A stretch of DNA of 64,000 nt, taken from contig NZ_CP025611.1 of NCBI RefSeq assembly GCF_002868735.1, positions 2,797,001 to 2,861,000 on the forward strand, given 5' to 3'. This stretch comes from Niveispirillum cyanobacteriorum (lineage in GTDB: Bacteria > Pseudomonadota > Alphaproteobacteria > Azospirillales > Azospirillaceae). Numbering within the stretch: the stretch's first letter is position 1; every line of letters begins with the position of its first letter. Both the position numbers and the translations under genes were made by a program. The notes below the pieces were generated by a model that was not told the DNA's origin, did not search any database, and saw nothing but the letters and a program-made list of their open reading frames with translations. This document shows, one piece after another, positions 19,336 to 28,333 of this stretch.

Positions 19336-20561
19336 CCGGCTGGCGTCCCGTCCGGTCGCTGCTGGCCGCCATCTTTCTGGCCATGGCCGGTAGCGGCTTC
19401 GTGGCCACCTTGATCGCCCTGCGCCTGCAAGAGGCAGGCGCATCGCCCGTCACCATCGGCTGGATGGGGACCGCCTATTTCATCGGGCTGGGCCTGGGGT
19501 CACTGCTGGCCTTCACAGTGGTCGGGCGCGTGGGGCATATAAGGGCCTTCGCCACCTTCGTCTCCCTGTTCTCCGCCTCGCTTCTGGCCTACGCGCTCTA
19601 TCAGCATCCCGCCTTCTGGGCGGGCCTGCGGCTGCTGGACGGTCTGTGCATGGCCGGCATCTTCGTCTGCCTGGAAAGCTGGTTGAACGACCGTGCCCCG
19701 GCCACGGGGCGGGGTGGCGTGCTCGCCACCTATATGATCGCGCTTTATGTCGGTCAGGCGGTGGGGCAGCCGATCCTGATGCTGGCCACGTCGCAGCCGC
19801 TGCTACCGCTGGTCGCCGGATCGCTGCTGATGTCCCTGGCGGTGCTGCCCATCGCGCTGACCCGCATGCCGGCGCCGCCTTTGCCGGAAGGCGGGGCCAT
19901 GGGGTTGGGCGCCTTGTATGCAGCCTCCCCGCTGGGGGTGGCCGGCGCGCTGGCCACCGGGGTCATGCTGGGGGCCTTCTATGCCCTGGGCGGATTGTTC
20001 ACGGCCGGGATCGGCATGGACCTGTCGCAGACATCCCGGTTCATGGGCATCGCCATCCTGGGCGGGGTTGTGCTGCAATGGCCGCTGGGTCTGCTGTCCG
20101 ACCGGTTCGATCGCCGCCGGGTGATCATCGGCACGCTTGCGGCGGCCCTGGCGCTGGCACTCCTGCTGATCCTGGCCGCTTTGGCGCTGCCCGCCCTGCT
20201 GTTGCCGGTAGTGGGACTGTTCGGCGGCGTGACTTTCGCGCTCTACCCGCTGTTCGTCGCCCATGCCAATGACCGCCTGGCCGATGGCGCACGCGTCGGC
20301 GCCACCGGTGGCCTGGTCCTGGTCTATGCTGGTGGTGCCATTCTGGGGCCGCTCAGCGGGGCGGCGGCCATGGTGGGATTGGGACCGGCCGGCCTGTTCG
20401 CCCTGATCGCGCTGGTCGCCGCCGCGACCCTGGCCTTTGCCCTGCTGCGCACCCGTCGGACCGCACCGGTTCCAGCCGAACAGCAGATGCCTTACCAGAT
20501 CCTGCCCCGCACCACCCTCGCCGCCGCCATGGTGCTGGATGGGCCCCCGAACACGGGATAG
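19332..20561 (+). CDS. MFS transporter (YcaD-like)
   Basis: The 409-residue protein has 12 predicted helices and MFS signatures: WMGTAYFIGLGLGSLLAF in the first bundle and LLSDRFDRRRVIIG between helices 8 and 9. The segment ICLESWLNDRAP-like (FVCLESWLNDRAP) is typical of the YcaD/UMF-type group. Its ATG overlaps the symporter stop by four bases, so it is the last gene of the ect transcription unit. It could export or cycle ectoines; this is inferred from operon membership. The next genes run in the opposite direction. Confidence 0.82.
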   Translation: MTGWRPVRSLLAAIFLAMAGSGFVATLIALRLQEAGASPVTIGWMGTAYFIGLGLGSLLAFTVVGRVGHIRAFATFVSLFSASLLAYALYQHPAFWAGLRLLDGLCMAGIFVCLESWLNDRAPATGRGGVLATYMIALYVGQAVGQPILMLATSQPLLPLVAGSLLMSLAVLPIALTRMPAPPLPEGGAMGLGALYAASPLGVAGALATGVMLGAFYALGGLFTAGIGMDLSQTSRFMGIAILGGVVLQWPLGLLSDRFDRRRVIIGTLAAALALALLLILAALALPALLLPVVGLFGGVTFALYPLFVAHANDRLADGARVGATGGLVLVYAGGAILGPLSGAAAMVGLGPAGLFALIALVAAATLAFALLRTRRTAPVPAEQQMPYQILPRTTLAAAMVLDGPPNTG

Positions 20562-20633
20562 GGCTACACACCAAAGCGCGACCTTGCCGACCCGTTGTAG
20601 CCTGTCACGTGGGCCAACAATCGTCGATGTCCT

Positions 20634-21005
20634 TCAAACCCGCTGACGCAGGCTTGCGATCTGAAGTTCGATCCGCTTCAGTTCCTGCATTAAGCGGTTG
20701 GTGTGCAGGGCAGGGCCCATTGACAGTTTGATGATCAACGCGGCCAGCAGCAAGACAGCCGCCGGGAAGCCCAGTTGGATGGCCGTCAACACCTCTGCCG
20801 CTCCGAAGAACAACCAGGCGAGCCAGACGCCACCTGCAAACAGCACCGCCTGCACACCCATCAGAACGGCATTCACCCAACCAACCGGGCCAGTGAACAG
20901 GCCGCCGACTTGTTTGAAATATCCAGGCCCATCCCCCATCCGGCGCAGTATATCGCGCTCTTCGGCGCTCAAGGCTTGTTCGATGACATGATCAACATCA
21001 CGCAT
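20634..21005 (-). CDS. Small membrane protein resembling DUF6768, partner of the ECF sigma factor
   Basis: The 123-residue protein starts MRDVDHVIEQALSAEE, then has the motif GGLFTGPVGWVNAVL leading into two predicted membrane helices (about residues 42-65 and 68-92), and ends in a basic/acidic helix (MQELKRIELQIASL). This layout matches my recollection of DUF6768 proteins encoded next to ECF sigma factors. The start overlaps the sigma stop by 8 bases, so the two are co-translated. It may act as a non-classical anti-sigma factor, but no anti-sigma domain is recognisable. Confidence 0.7.
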   Translation of the reverse strand: MRDVDHVIEQALSAEERDILRRMGDGPGYFKQVGGLFTGPVGWVNAVLMGVQAVLFAGGVWLAWLFFGAAEVLTAIQLGFPAAVLLLAALIIKLSMGPALHTNRLMQELKRIELQIASLRQRV

Positions 21006-21567
21006 GGTCTTTCTCCTCCAAAAAGCTACGAAGCCGACGCCGGGCATGCAGTAACCGGGTCTTGACGGTTCCAACGGGAATGTCGAGCGCTACCGCCACT
21101 TCAGCGACGCTCATCTCTTCGAGGTAGAACAGGGCGATGGCGCTGTGCTGGTCCGGCGGAAGCCGCCGGATCAGACCCATGACACGGGCCGTATCCAGAT
21201 GGAGATCCGGGTCAACCGGCGCTCCCTGCATTTCCACCAACTCCTCAACAGCCAGTTGCTCCGACAGGTGCCGGTGCCGAATGGCCCCCGCAATCTGCCG
21301 CGTACAGGCCCGCGACACGATGCGGTACGCCCAGGCCGGAAAGGCCCTTTCATCAGTCAGTCGGCGCAAGCCAGCAGCGATCTCCAGCCACCCGGTCTGT
21401 GCCGCGTCATGTGCCTGCTCCATGTTTCCGGTCATACGCCAGGCATGGGCAAGCAGCTTTCGTTGCCAGCGATGGGCGAGAAGGTTGAACGCCCCGGCAT
21501 CGCCACCTTGGGCGGCGATAACCAGGAATTCATCCAGTATTCTGTTTTCGCCGACGGCCATCGCCAT
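20998..21567 (-). CDS. ECF-type RNA polymerase sigma factor
   Basis: The 189-residue protein has sigma region 2 (about residues 20-90, including HDAAQTGWLEIAAGLRRL and AFPAWAYRIVSRAC) and region 4 with the helix-turn-helix SVAEVAVALDIPVGTVKTRL (about residues 152-171). It is co-translated with the downstream small membrane protein. I could not find a convincing GGAAC/GTT-type autoregulated promoter upstream. Its signal and regulon are unknown. Confidence 0.9.
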   Translation of the reverse strand: MAMAVGENRILDEFLVIAAQGGDAGAFNLLAHRWQRKLLAHAWRMTGNMEQAHDAAQTGWLEIAAGLRRLTDERAFPAWAYRIVSRACTRQIAGAIRHRHLSEQLAVEELVEMQGAPVDPDLHLDTARVMGLIRRLPPDQHSAIALFYLEEMSVAEVAVALDIPVGTVKTRLLHARRRLRSFLEEKDHA

Positions 21568-21706
21568 GGTCCCTGTTGCCTACGACAATAAGGTGCCCCG
21601 GGAGGCGATGTCGGTTCAGACCACCGGAGAAAATTTTTGGTGGCGAGAAGACAGCATCGGCCAGCGTTTCGCCGACCGATGCCGCTCACAGTCGAAATGG
21701 CCGACC

Positions 21707-22177
21707 TTAAGGCCGGGTGCTGTCAGCCGACGGAGGGTGCAACCGACCGCCGATGCGGGCGCCGAGATGCTTGGGATCAGCGGCGATCACTGCCATCGTG
21801 CGCGCGGCCGCCTGGAACAGCAGGTCACAACCAGGGCCTTGTTCGGCTACGATGGGGTCGATCTCAGGGGTATAGAAGACGCGGATCATCTTGCGCGACA
21901 GGTCCGAGTGGTCGAGCGTTGTGGTGAAGAAGCGCAGCGCAGAGACATCGCTTTTCATTGCGGGGGCGTGTACCCGCGCCTCGTGCTGTGTTACCTGGAA
22001 CCGGCGGATATCCTCCGCCGTGGCCATCGCCGGTGACCGCCCGAGAAAGGCGGCGAAGTTGGAGACGCTGCGCAGGTCATCCTGCTGGGTCTTGGCACCA
22101 GACCGCCGCACGTTCTTGTCGTCGATCAGACGCTGGCGCAACGGGCTTACCGTAGGGGACGAAGAGTGGCTGGTCAT
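21707..22177 (-). pseudogene. Decayed IS91-type element: integrase N-terminus fused to a transposase fragment
   Basis: The 156-codon frame is a chimera. Residues ~10-95 match the SAM-like N-terminal domain of the tyrosine recombinase that accompanies IS91-family elements (RQRLIDDKNVRRSGAKTQ, FAAFLGRSPAMATAEDIRRF, then SALRFFTTTLDHSDLSRKM). From about residue 98 it continues as an internal piece of an IS91 transposase (VFYTPEIDPIVAEQGPG, then CDLLFQAAARTM and AADPKHLGARIG). The catalytic recombinase domain and both ends of the transposase are missing, so an internal deletion joined two neighbouring genes. It is surely inactive. Confidence 0.7.
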
Positions 22178-22331
22178 CGCTGGCTCCTCTGGCTGGAAGG
22201 AGCCTCAATGCTCAGTCCATCGCCAAAACCCGGCAGTCCACACGCTCAAACCACCGGATGAAGTATCAACCCATCAACAAGCACATTTCCCGCGCAGCGG
22301 GTTAGTTCCCCGGCCCCAAATCCGTCGTTGC

Positions 22332-22462
22332 TTGCCATCAGAGAAGATAGCGTGTAGAAAATATCCATTTAGATCAATGCTGTAAGCTTACTATAACGTC
22401 GGTCAAGGCGAGCCCCCGCATCCAGTTAAGCCCCGTAACCTCAATAGGTTACGGGGCTTTTT
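22332..22462 (+). ncRNA. Candidate small RNA with its own promoter and terminator
   Basis: In a ~300-base gap with no protein gene, a perfect terminator (22430-22462) points right although no rightward gene precedes it. Upstream lie two possible promoters: TTGCCA (22332-22337)-N17-TAGAAA (22355-22360), and TTTAGA-N18-TATAAC (22392-22397). The predicted transcript would be roughly 60-95 bases and contains the single-stranded run GAGCCCCCGC. No known RNA family is recognised. It could instead be a leftover of the neighbouring IS91-type element. Confidence 0.25.
22430..22462 (+). terminator. Strong rho-independent terminator
   Basis: A perfect 12-bp stem, GCCCCGTAACCT (22430-22441) with AGGTTACGGGGC (22446-22457), has a 4-base loop CAAT and is followed by TTTTT on the plus strand. 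On the minus strand the T-run is poor, so it acts mainly rightward. It sits 14 bases beyond the end of the leftward AGE-family gene and could shield that gene from rightward transcription. Confidence 0.8.
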
Positions 22463-22476
22463 GCTGTTTGCTGCTT

Positions 22477-23640
22477 TCATCCGCCCGCAGCGCGTATAGC
22501 CCGGTCAAACTCCGCTATCGCACAGACAATGTGGTAGAAGCTGCTGGCCGGTGCCGGTTCATCGGTAAAGATGCCGTCGGCGGACAGTTTGTCCCACCAC
22601 AGCCCCGGCACCGGCGTGTCTAGATAGCGCAGCAGACCATCGGCGGTATGGCTGGCCAGGGTCCAGAAATCAGCCTGTCCCGTAATTTCCGCCGCCAGCA
22701 CGGCGGCCTTCAGCCGTTCCGTCTGTGGCCACAGGCGAGCGCTATGGTCATGGATGGAGAAATCATCCAGAAGGCTGTTGAAAGCCACATTGCGGGCAGG
22801 ATCGATACCGTGTCTCTCCCCGATCTCCAGAAGCCGCAGGCCGGCCTGCACCGCATCATCCCGCCGGCGGGCGCGGCCCCAGCGCAGCAGCAGCCAGGCC
22901 CATTCGAACTGATGCCCCGGTTCCACGATGCGGCCCGCCACGCCAGGGGCAGGGCGCCAGTCAGCATCGAAAAATTCACGCAAGGCGCCCGTATCGGCAT
23001 CAATGAAATGGCGCAGCGCCAGTTCGGCGATGCCATCGGCCATGCGGGTCCAGCCTGTGTCTCCCCCTACCAATTCCCAGGCCAGGGCCGCTTCAAACAG
23101 ATGCATGTTGGGGTTTGATTGCAGGGGTAGAGTGCCCTGCGGCAGCTCCGTGAAGCCCCCCTGATAGCGGCATTGGGCGATCAGCAGATCGCGCAAGCCC
23201 ACGGCCACCCCATGCAGGCGCGCAATGTCGCCCAAGACCGGTGCCGCCGATGCCAGCCCGAACAGGGTGAAGGCCTGGTCATAGAGTGACGGGCCTTCAT
23301 CCAGCGGTGTGCCTTCTATGGTGACGGACGCCCGGAACAGGCCGTCGGGCCGGCGATACTGTGCCAGATAGGCATCCAGGCCCCGGCGCACCAAATCGGT
23401 GGCGGGACCGGTCCAGCCGAAAGATGGCGCCATGGCAAAGGCATAGACCTGCCGGGGCTGCACCCGCGCACGGCGGGGACCGGGAACGGGATATCCCGTT
23501 CCCTGATCCAGCTTTTCATGAAAGCTGCCATCCGGTCCCTGTCCCTTCCGGGACCAGAGCGGATAGGCATGGTCGACCAGCCAGGCCACCAGCCGGTCGC
23601 GACGAAGGGTGGCCTGATCACAGGCGAGGGAACGGATCAT
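22477..23640 (-). CDS. AGE-family sugar epimerase/isomerase (mannose isomerase-like)
   Basis: The 387-residue protein is a member of the N-acylglucosamine 2-epimerase superfamily with an (alpha/alpha)6 barrel. Typical segments are YPLWSRKGQGPDGSFHEKLD, VQPRQVYAFAMAPSFGW, NPNMHLFEAALAWE and the catalytic EPGHQFEWAWLL with conserved His and Glu. The family includes mannose isomerase, mannobiose and GlcNAc epimerases. It lies 18 bases after a ROK sugar kinase on the same strand, which favours mannose/fructose isomerisation followed by phosphorylation. The exact substrate remains an inference. Confidence 0.87.
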   Translation of the reverse strand: MIRSLACDQATLRRDRLVAWLVDHAYPLWSRKGQGPDGSFHEKLDQGTGYPVPGPRRARVQPRQVYAFAMAPSFGWTGPATDLVRRGLDAYLAQYRRPDGLFRASVTIEGTPLDEGPSLYDQAFTLFGLASAAPVLGDIARLHGVAVGLRDLLIAQCRYQGGFTELPQGTLPLQSNPNMHLFEAALAWELVGGDTGWTRMADGIAELALRHFIDADTGALREFFDADWRPAPGVAGRIVEPGHQFEWAWLLLRWGRARRRDDAVQAGLRLLEIGERHGIDPARNVAFNSLLDDFSIHDHSARLWPQTERLKAAVLAAEITGQADFWTLASHTADGLLRYLDTPVPGLWWDKLSADGIFTDEPAPASSFYHIVCAIAEFDRAIRAAGG

Positions 23641-23658
23641 GGGATACCTGCTTTTCTG

Positions 23659-24555
23659 TCAGGAAAGCCAGAGCCGGGCGGCGCCCCGCACACCGGAACT
23701 GTCGCCCCAGCGGGCCGGCAGAATCCGCGCGCTCCAGGTGTCGCAGAAGACATGGGCGGCGATGGCCCCGGGCAGGCCCTCATAGATCTCCGCCACATTC
23801 GACAGGCCGCCGCCCAGCACGAAAACATCGGGATCGACGATATTGGCGATCACGGCCATGGAGCGGCCCAGCCGGTGGATATAGCGGTCCAGTGCCGCCT
23901 TGGCCCCCGCATCGCCGCGACGCGCCGCCTCGATGATCCATTCACCGGGCTGGTCATGGCCGGTGACGCTGGCGTGGTCCCGGCGCAGGCCGGTACCCGA
24001 GACCCAGGTTTCCAGACAGCCACGCTGTCCACACCAGCAATCGGGACCCGGCAGCTCTGCCGCTGTCGGCCAGGGCAGGGGCATGTGCCCCCATTCGCCA
24101 CCAATGCCATTGGCCCCTTCCACCAGCCGGCCATTCACAACCAGCCCGCCGCCGCAACCAGTGCCGATGATGATGGCAAAGGCAACAGCGGCGCCTGAGG
24201 CCGCCCCGTCCACCGCCTCTGACAAGGCCAGGCAATTGGCGTCATTGGCCAGCCGCACGGGCCGGGCCAAGGCGGCGGACAGGTCGGCGGCGAAGTCGCG
24301 CCCGTTCAGATAGGTCGAGTTGGCGTTGCGCATCAGGCCGGTGGCGGGATTGACGCTACCCGGCACGCCCAGCCCGATGCTGGCCGCAGGGCCAATGGCC
24401 GCCTCTGTCTGCGTGATCAACTCACGCACCGTCTCGATGGCGGCATCATAGGCGCCGGGATTGGGGGCCCGCAGACGGGACAGAAATTCCCCCTCCTCCG
24501 ACAGGGCGGCCACTTCGATTTTCGTGCCGCCGAAATCCACACCGATCCTGATCAT
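23659..24555 (-). CDS. ROK-family sugar kinase (fructokinase/mannokinase-like)
   Basis: The 298-residue kinase has the ATP-binding motif IGVDFGGTKIEVAAL at its N-terminus, the catalytic-region motif RLANDANCLALSEAVDGAA and GTGCGGGLV. The ROK zinc site appears as GGEWGHMPL and CWCGQRGCLET. The start ATG 24555 gives the normal ROK N-terminus; the open frame upstream is not family-like. It forms a two-gene unit with the AGE-family isomerase. A terminator separates it from the upstream GH2 gene. Fructose or another hexose is the likely substrate. Confidence 0.9.
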   Translation of the reverse strand: MIRIGVDFGGTKIEVAALSEEGEFLSRLRAPNPGAYDAAIETVRELITQTEAAIGPAASIGLGVPGSVNPATGLMRNANSTYLNGRDFAADLSAALARPVRLANDANCLALSEAVDGAASGAAVAFAIIIGTGCGGGLVVNGRLVEGANGIGGEWGHMPLPWPTAAELPGPDCWCGQRGCLETWVSGTGLRRDHASVTGHDQPGEWIIEAARRGDAGAKAALDRYIHRLGRSMAVIANIVDPDVFVLGGGLSNVAEIYEGLPGAIAAHVFCDTWSARILPARWGDSSGVRGAARLWLS

Positions 24556-24598
24556 CGAAACAACATCTCCCGGTCCCAGCAGGGACAGCATAATCCTT

Positions 24599-24637
24599 AA
24601 AAAAGCGGGGCCCGACCGGGATGGAAGGCCGGGCCCC
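24599..24637 (-). terminator. Rho-independent terminator of the GH2 gene
   Basis: Reading leftward, an 11-bp GC-rich stem (24627-24637 with 24607-24617, one G-T mismatch) with a 9-base loop is followed by a run of six T (24604-24599 on the minus strand). It lies 12 bases beyond the GH2 stop, so GH2 and the ROK-AGE pair are separate transcription units or read-through is limited. Confidence 0.85.
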
Positions 24638-24648
24638 GTCAAAGCGCG

Positions 24649-27600
24649 TCAGGGCGTGATCGTCACGCTGACGCTGGCCGGCTGGATATTCCAGCCGCGC
24701 AGGGACAGGGTGGGTGCGCCCGTTCCCGCGGCACTGGCCGGGTAGGTCACGGCGATGTGCCGCGTCTCACCCGGCATAAGGGTCACGTAATTGTCGCTGA
24801 TATAGGCCGGCAGGATGCGGGTCCCGTCCGCCTTCTGTGGTGTCAGCTTGGCCAGAAGGGCCGGGCTGGTCCCGCCATTGGAAAGTGTCACATCGAGAGC
24901 CACCTCCCCATTGGCCCCGACCTTGCCATTGGCCGACAGGGTGACGGGGGTGGAGGGCAACTCGTTCAGGCGCTGGTGTGAGGCGGTATCGGCGGCGACC
25001 CAGTAATCGTTGCGCGACAGAACCGTGCCGGCCTTGTCCGTCAGCTCCAGGCTGACCAGCACCAGCTTTTCCGTCGCCAGCAGCCCTTTCAGGTCCAGCG
25101 TGAAGGGGTGGGCCACCGACCCTGGCCCGGCATCCAGCGAGACCGTGCGCTCGCCCAGCGCCTTGCCCGACAGCGATCGGGTGCGTGCCGTCAAGGTCAG
25201 GCCCGACAGGCCATCGCGGGTATTGTTCACCACCGTTATGCGGTGGTCGGGCAGGTCGAGCTGTGCATGCACCGGCTCCGACGCCTTCTTCATGCCGTAG
25301 AAGGCACCGTGCGTGTCGTAATCATGGGACAGGATCTGCCACATGGTGCTGGGCCAGGCGGGCTGCGTCATCCACAGCATGCGGCCGGAATGCTTGGTCC
25401 ACAGGCCGGCATTCATGCCTTCGAAAATGGCGCGGTAACCTTCGTAATTCAGCATCTGCGCCTTGCGTTCGAAGTCCGCCAGGCTGCTGGCGGAGCCGAA
25501 CTTGGCGCTGATGGCGTCCATGAAGGTCTGGGTAGCGCCGTTCCCGGTCTGGTGCCAGTCGTGATAGGCCCAACTGTCGGAGATGGGCCAAAGCTCCGTT
25601 TCCGGCATGGCGGCCTTCAGGGATTCCATGGTGGGGAAGGAGGGGGTGCCGACCTCCACCGAGAAGCCCTGGGCATGTTCGGTGAAATAGCTTTCAGGCT
25701 CGCGGTAATTATACGGGCCGCTGCCGGCCAGGTTCACGCGGTTGGACGAGCCGGTATAGTGGCGGGTGCCATCTTCCGCTCGGATCATCGTATCCAGCGC
25801 CTCGTTCAGGATCGGCTGCGGCACGCCTTCATTGCGCCCGAACCAGAGCACGATGGAGGGATGGTTGCGATAGCGGCGGACCGTGTCGGTGGCGTTGGCC
25901 ATGAATAGCGGCACATCCTGCGGTTCCAACTGATAATCCTGGGTCGAGGCCCAGAAATCATTCAGCACCATCAGGCCGTACTCATCTGCCAGTTCGAAGA
26001 ATTCCTCCTGCGTATTCTGGCCGACCCAGTTGCGGATGACGTTCACATGCGCGTCGCGGTGCAGGCGGAAATAGGGTTCCAGCCGGTCCCTGGCCACCCG
26101 CTTGCGCCAATCATCGGTTCCCCAATTGCCGCCGCGCGCCGCGATGCGCACGCCGTTCACCTTGATCACCATGTGCGGCGACAGTTCGGCGGCGTCCACC
26201 GGCTTTACGGCAGGAGAGTTTTCGGCACCGGGATAAAGCGACGCGGCCCAGCCGTCGGGCACCTTGCGGATGCCCTCATGCGTGACGTCGATAATCTTCT
26301 CCCCGCGTGAATGGGCGTCGGTCAGGTCGACCTCCACCCGGCGCAGCGCCCCCTTCTGATCCATCAGGGAGAATTCGTAAGTGACCTCTCGGATGCCGAA
26401 GCGGAGTTCCTGGCTGTCGGACGGCTGGCCATTGACCGAGACGGCCAGCTTCATCTGGTGCAGGGCCGCTTCGCCATAGCCATTGGGCCACCAGAGCTTT
26501 GGGTTCTTCACCGACAATTGCGGGAATTCGGTGGGCGACATGGCGATGGTGCCGCCCCCGACCGGGATGGTCGCCTGCTTGGTGACGCTGACCCCGTCGA
26601 AGCTGGCGGTGACGCTGGCCGACAAAGGCTGACCCGACAGGTTTTCCACCGGGACATTAACGCTGATATCGGCGACGGAGTTATCGGGCTTTGGCAGGGA
26701 CGTGATGACCTGTGTATCGCCCAGGCGGGCGTCGCCCGTCGCCGACAGGGTGACGTTGCGCCACAGGCCGGTATTGCGGTCACGCACCGACGGGATCCAG
26801 TCCCAGCCTTCGGATGCCACAAAAGTGGGGCCGTCCAGGGCCATGATACCGCCATTCTCCCCCACGGCGGAGGTCAGGCTTTCCTCATGCGGGATGCCGG
26901 GTCGCGGCGGCGGGCTGACCCGGATGGCCAGCGCATTGGCCTGCCCCGGCCTGGCGATGCCCGTCACGTCGAAGCGGCCGCGGATGAAGGCACCCTTCAT
27001 GCTGCCCAGCTTCTGTCCGTTCAGCCAGATCTCCGCCTGATAATTCACGCCGTTCAGCGACAATTGCAGGCGCTTGCCAGCCTGATCGGCAGGCACGGTA
27101 AATTCGCTGCGATACCAGTAATCCTGCTTGTTCAGGCTTTCCGGGATGGCGAGATTGTTCAGGCCGTAATCAGGATCGGGATAGACGCCGCGATCAACCA
27201 GGGTGGTCAGCACCGTTCCCGGGACCGTCGCCGCATACCAGGATTTGGCGTCATAGCCGGGGCGTGACAGGGCGGGGCCGCCATCGCGCAGCTTTGGTGC
27301 TTCCACCAGCTTCCAGGCGCCCAGCACCCATTCGCCATTGCCCAGGGGGCTCAGGGCCGGTGTTTCGATGATGGGCTTTGCCACAGGCTGGCTGAAGCCT
27401 GTCTTGGCCTTGGGCCGGGTCCAGGGGTCCTGCGGGGCCACCTGTCCATACATCTGCCGCACCTGCACGGGCCAGGTGGGGGCGCCGCTTTCGAAATTGG
27501 TCAGGTCGATGCTGGGGGCGCTGCCACCCAGGGCCTTGATATCGCTGGCCGACAGGGCACGGGGCAGGGCGGAGAAGCCGGCCAGACGACCCGCGAACGG

Positions 27601-28182
27601 TGTGGTGCCAGCGGGTACGAAGGCGGCAGTGCGGCTGCGGCGCGGGGCCAGCATGAACTGCGCCATGGCCGCCGGGGTGGCGGCATCGCCTGACGCGACC
27701 TCCCGTCCGTCGAGATAGAGCCGGACCTTGGCACCGTCAAAGCTGGCCGCCAGGAAGGCCCATTGGCCGGCGGCCAGGGCCTTGCCGCCGCTGAGGGTCT
27801 TGGACCCCGCCACGACCGCCGGCTTGCCATCGGACAAAGCCAGGAACCAGGCGGGGGCCGTGCCATCCGCCGTGGCGAACCCACCCAGCAAGGACAGGCC
27901 CTTGCCCGCCGCTTCCGCCTGTACCCAGCCATAGAGCGTCCAGAAGGCATTGGCCGGCACCGGTGCGCCGGGGCTTTGCTTCTCTTCCAGCTTGGGCTTG
28001 GCCAGACCATCGCCACCGGCGGGGAACTGTGCATCGAAGGGGCCATAACCGCCGGGTCCAAGGCCACCGGAACCGCCCAGGCCCTGATGCGCCTGTCCCC
28101 AGGCAGTAGGGGTGGTGAGGCCGAGCGCCAGCGCTGTCAACAGGGCGGCGCGAACGTGACGGCGGACAACTGCCTGCTTCAT
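24649..28182 (-). CDS. Secreted glycoside hydrolase family 2 (beta-mannosidase / exo-glucosaminidase-like) with lectin-like domain
   Basis: The 1177-residue protein starts at ATG 28182 after a good ribosome site (AAGGAA) and has a signal peptide (cleavage near AWGQA). Residues ~55-220 look like a LamG/concanavalin-type lectin domain (FWTLYGWVQAEA, LYLDGREVASGDA). The GH2 part follows: sugar-binding jelly roll (YWYRSEFTVPADQAGKRLQL, EIWLNGQKLGSMKGAF), Ig-like domain, and a TIM barrel with acid/base Glu in VLWFGRNEG and candidate nucleophile Glu in GFSVEVGTPSFPT. The pattern is closest to the beta-mannosidase/CsxA exo-glucosaminidase branch. Neighbouring ROK and AGE genes favour a mannoside substrate. 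Confidence 0.85.
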   Translation of the reverse strand: MKQAVVRRHVRAALLTALALGLTTPTAWGQAHQGLGGSGGLGPGGYGPFDAQFPAGGDGLAKPKLEEKQSPGAPVPANAFWTLYGWVQAEAAGKGLSLLGGFATADGTAPAWFLALSDGKPAVVAGSKTLSGGKALAAGQWAFLAASFDGAKVRLYLDGREVASGDAATPAAMAQFMLAPRRSRTAAFVPAGTTPFAGRLAGFSALPRALSASDIKALGGSAPSIDLTNFESGAPTWPVQVRQMYGQVAPQDPWTRPKAKTGFSQPVAKPIIETPALSPLGNGEWVLGAWKLVEAPKLRDGGPALSRPGYDAKSWYAATVPGTVLTTLVDRGVYPDPDYGLNNLAIPESLNKQDYWYRSEFTVPADQAGKRLQLSLNGVNYQAEIWLNGQKLGSMKGAFIRGRFDVTGIARPGQANALAIRVSPPPRPGIPHEESLTSAVGENGGIMALDGPTFVASEGWDWIPSVRDRNTGLWRNVTLSATGDARLGDTQVITSLPKPDNSVADISVNVPVENLSGQPLSASVTASFDGVSVTKQATIPVGGGTIAMSPTEFPQLSVKNPKLWWPNGYGEAALHQMKLAVSVNGQPSDSQELRFGIREVTYEFSLMDQKGALRRVEVDLTDAHSRGEKIIDVTHEGIRKVPDGWAASLYPGAENSPAVKPVDAAELSPHMVIKVNGVRIAARGGNWGTDDWRKRVARDRLEPYFRLHRDAHVNVIRNWVGQNTQEEFFELADEYGLMVLNDFWASTQDYQLEPQDVPLFMANATDTVRRYRNHPSIVLWFGRNEGVPQPILNEALDTMIRAEDGTRHYTGSSNRVNLAGSGPYNYREPESYFTEHAQGFSVEVGTPSFPTMESLKAAMPETELWPISDSWAYHDWHQTGNGATQTFMDAISAKFGSASSLADFERKAQMLNYEGYRAIFEGMNAGLWTKHSGRMLWMTQPAWPSTMWQILSHDYDTHGAFYGMKKASEPVHAQLDLPDHRITVVNNTRDGLSGLTLTARTRSLSGKALGERTVSLDAGPGSVAHPFTLDLKGLLATEKLVLVSLELTDKAGTVLSRNDYWVAADTASHQRLNELPSTPVTLSANGKVGANGEVALDVTLSNGGTSPALLAKLTPQKADGTRILPAYISDNYVTLMPGETRHIAVTYPASAAGTGAPTLSLRGWNIQPASVSVTITP

Positions 28183-28333
28183 TGATTTTTCCTTCCCATG
28201 GATCGGCCCCTTTCGCGGGGCTGCTTTTGTCCGGCCCCTGGTGCGCGACGGTGCATGGGGCGGCGGGAAGAATAAATAAAACAAATTTCATAATTAGGAA
28301 AGTGGGAAGGTGGGCCACGCGATTGCCGAACGC

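Noticed and set aside
22401-22429. Possible tRNA 3' end before the terminator at 22430
   Set aside because: The bases do not form a T-arm with the invariant TTC and no acceptor or anticodon arm could be found upstream.
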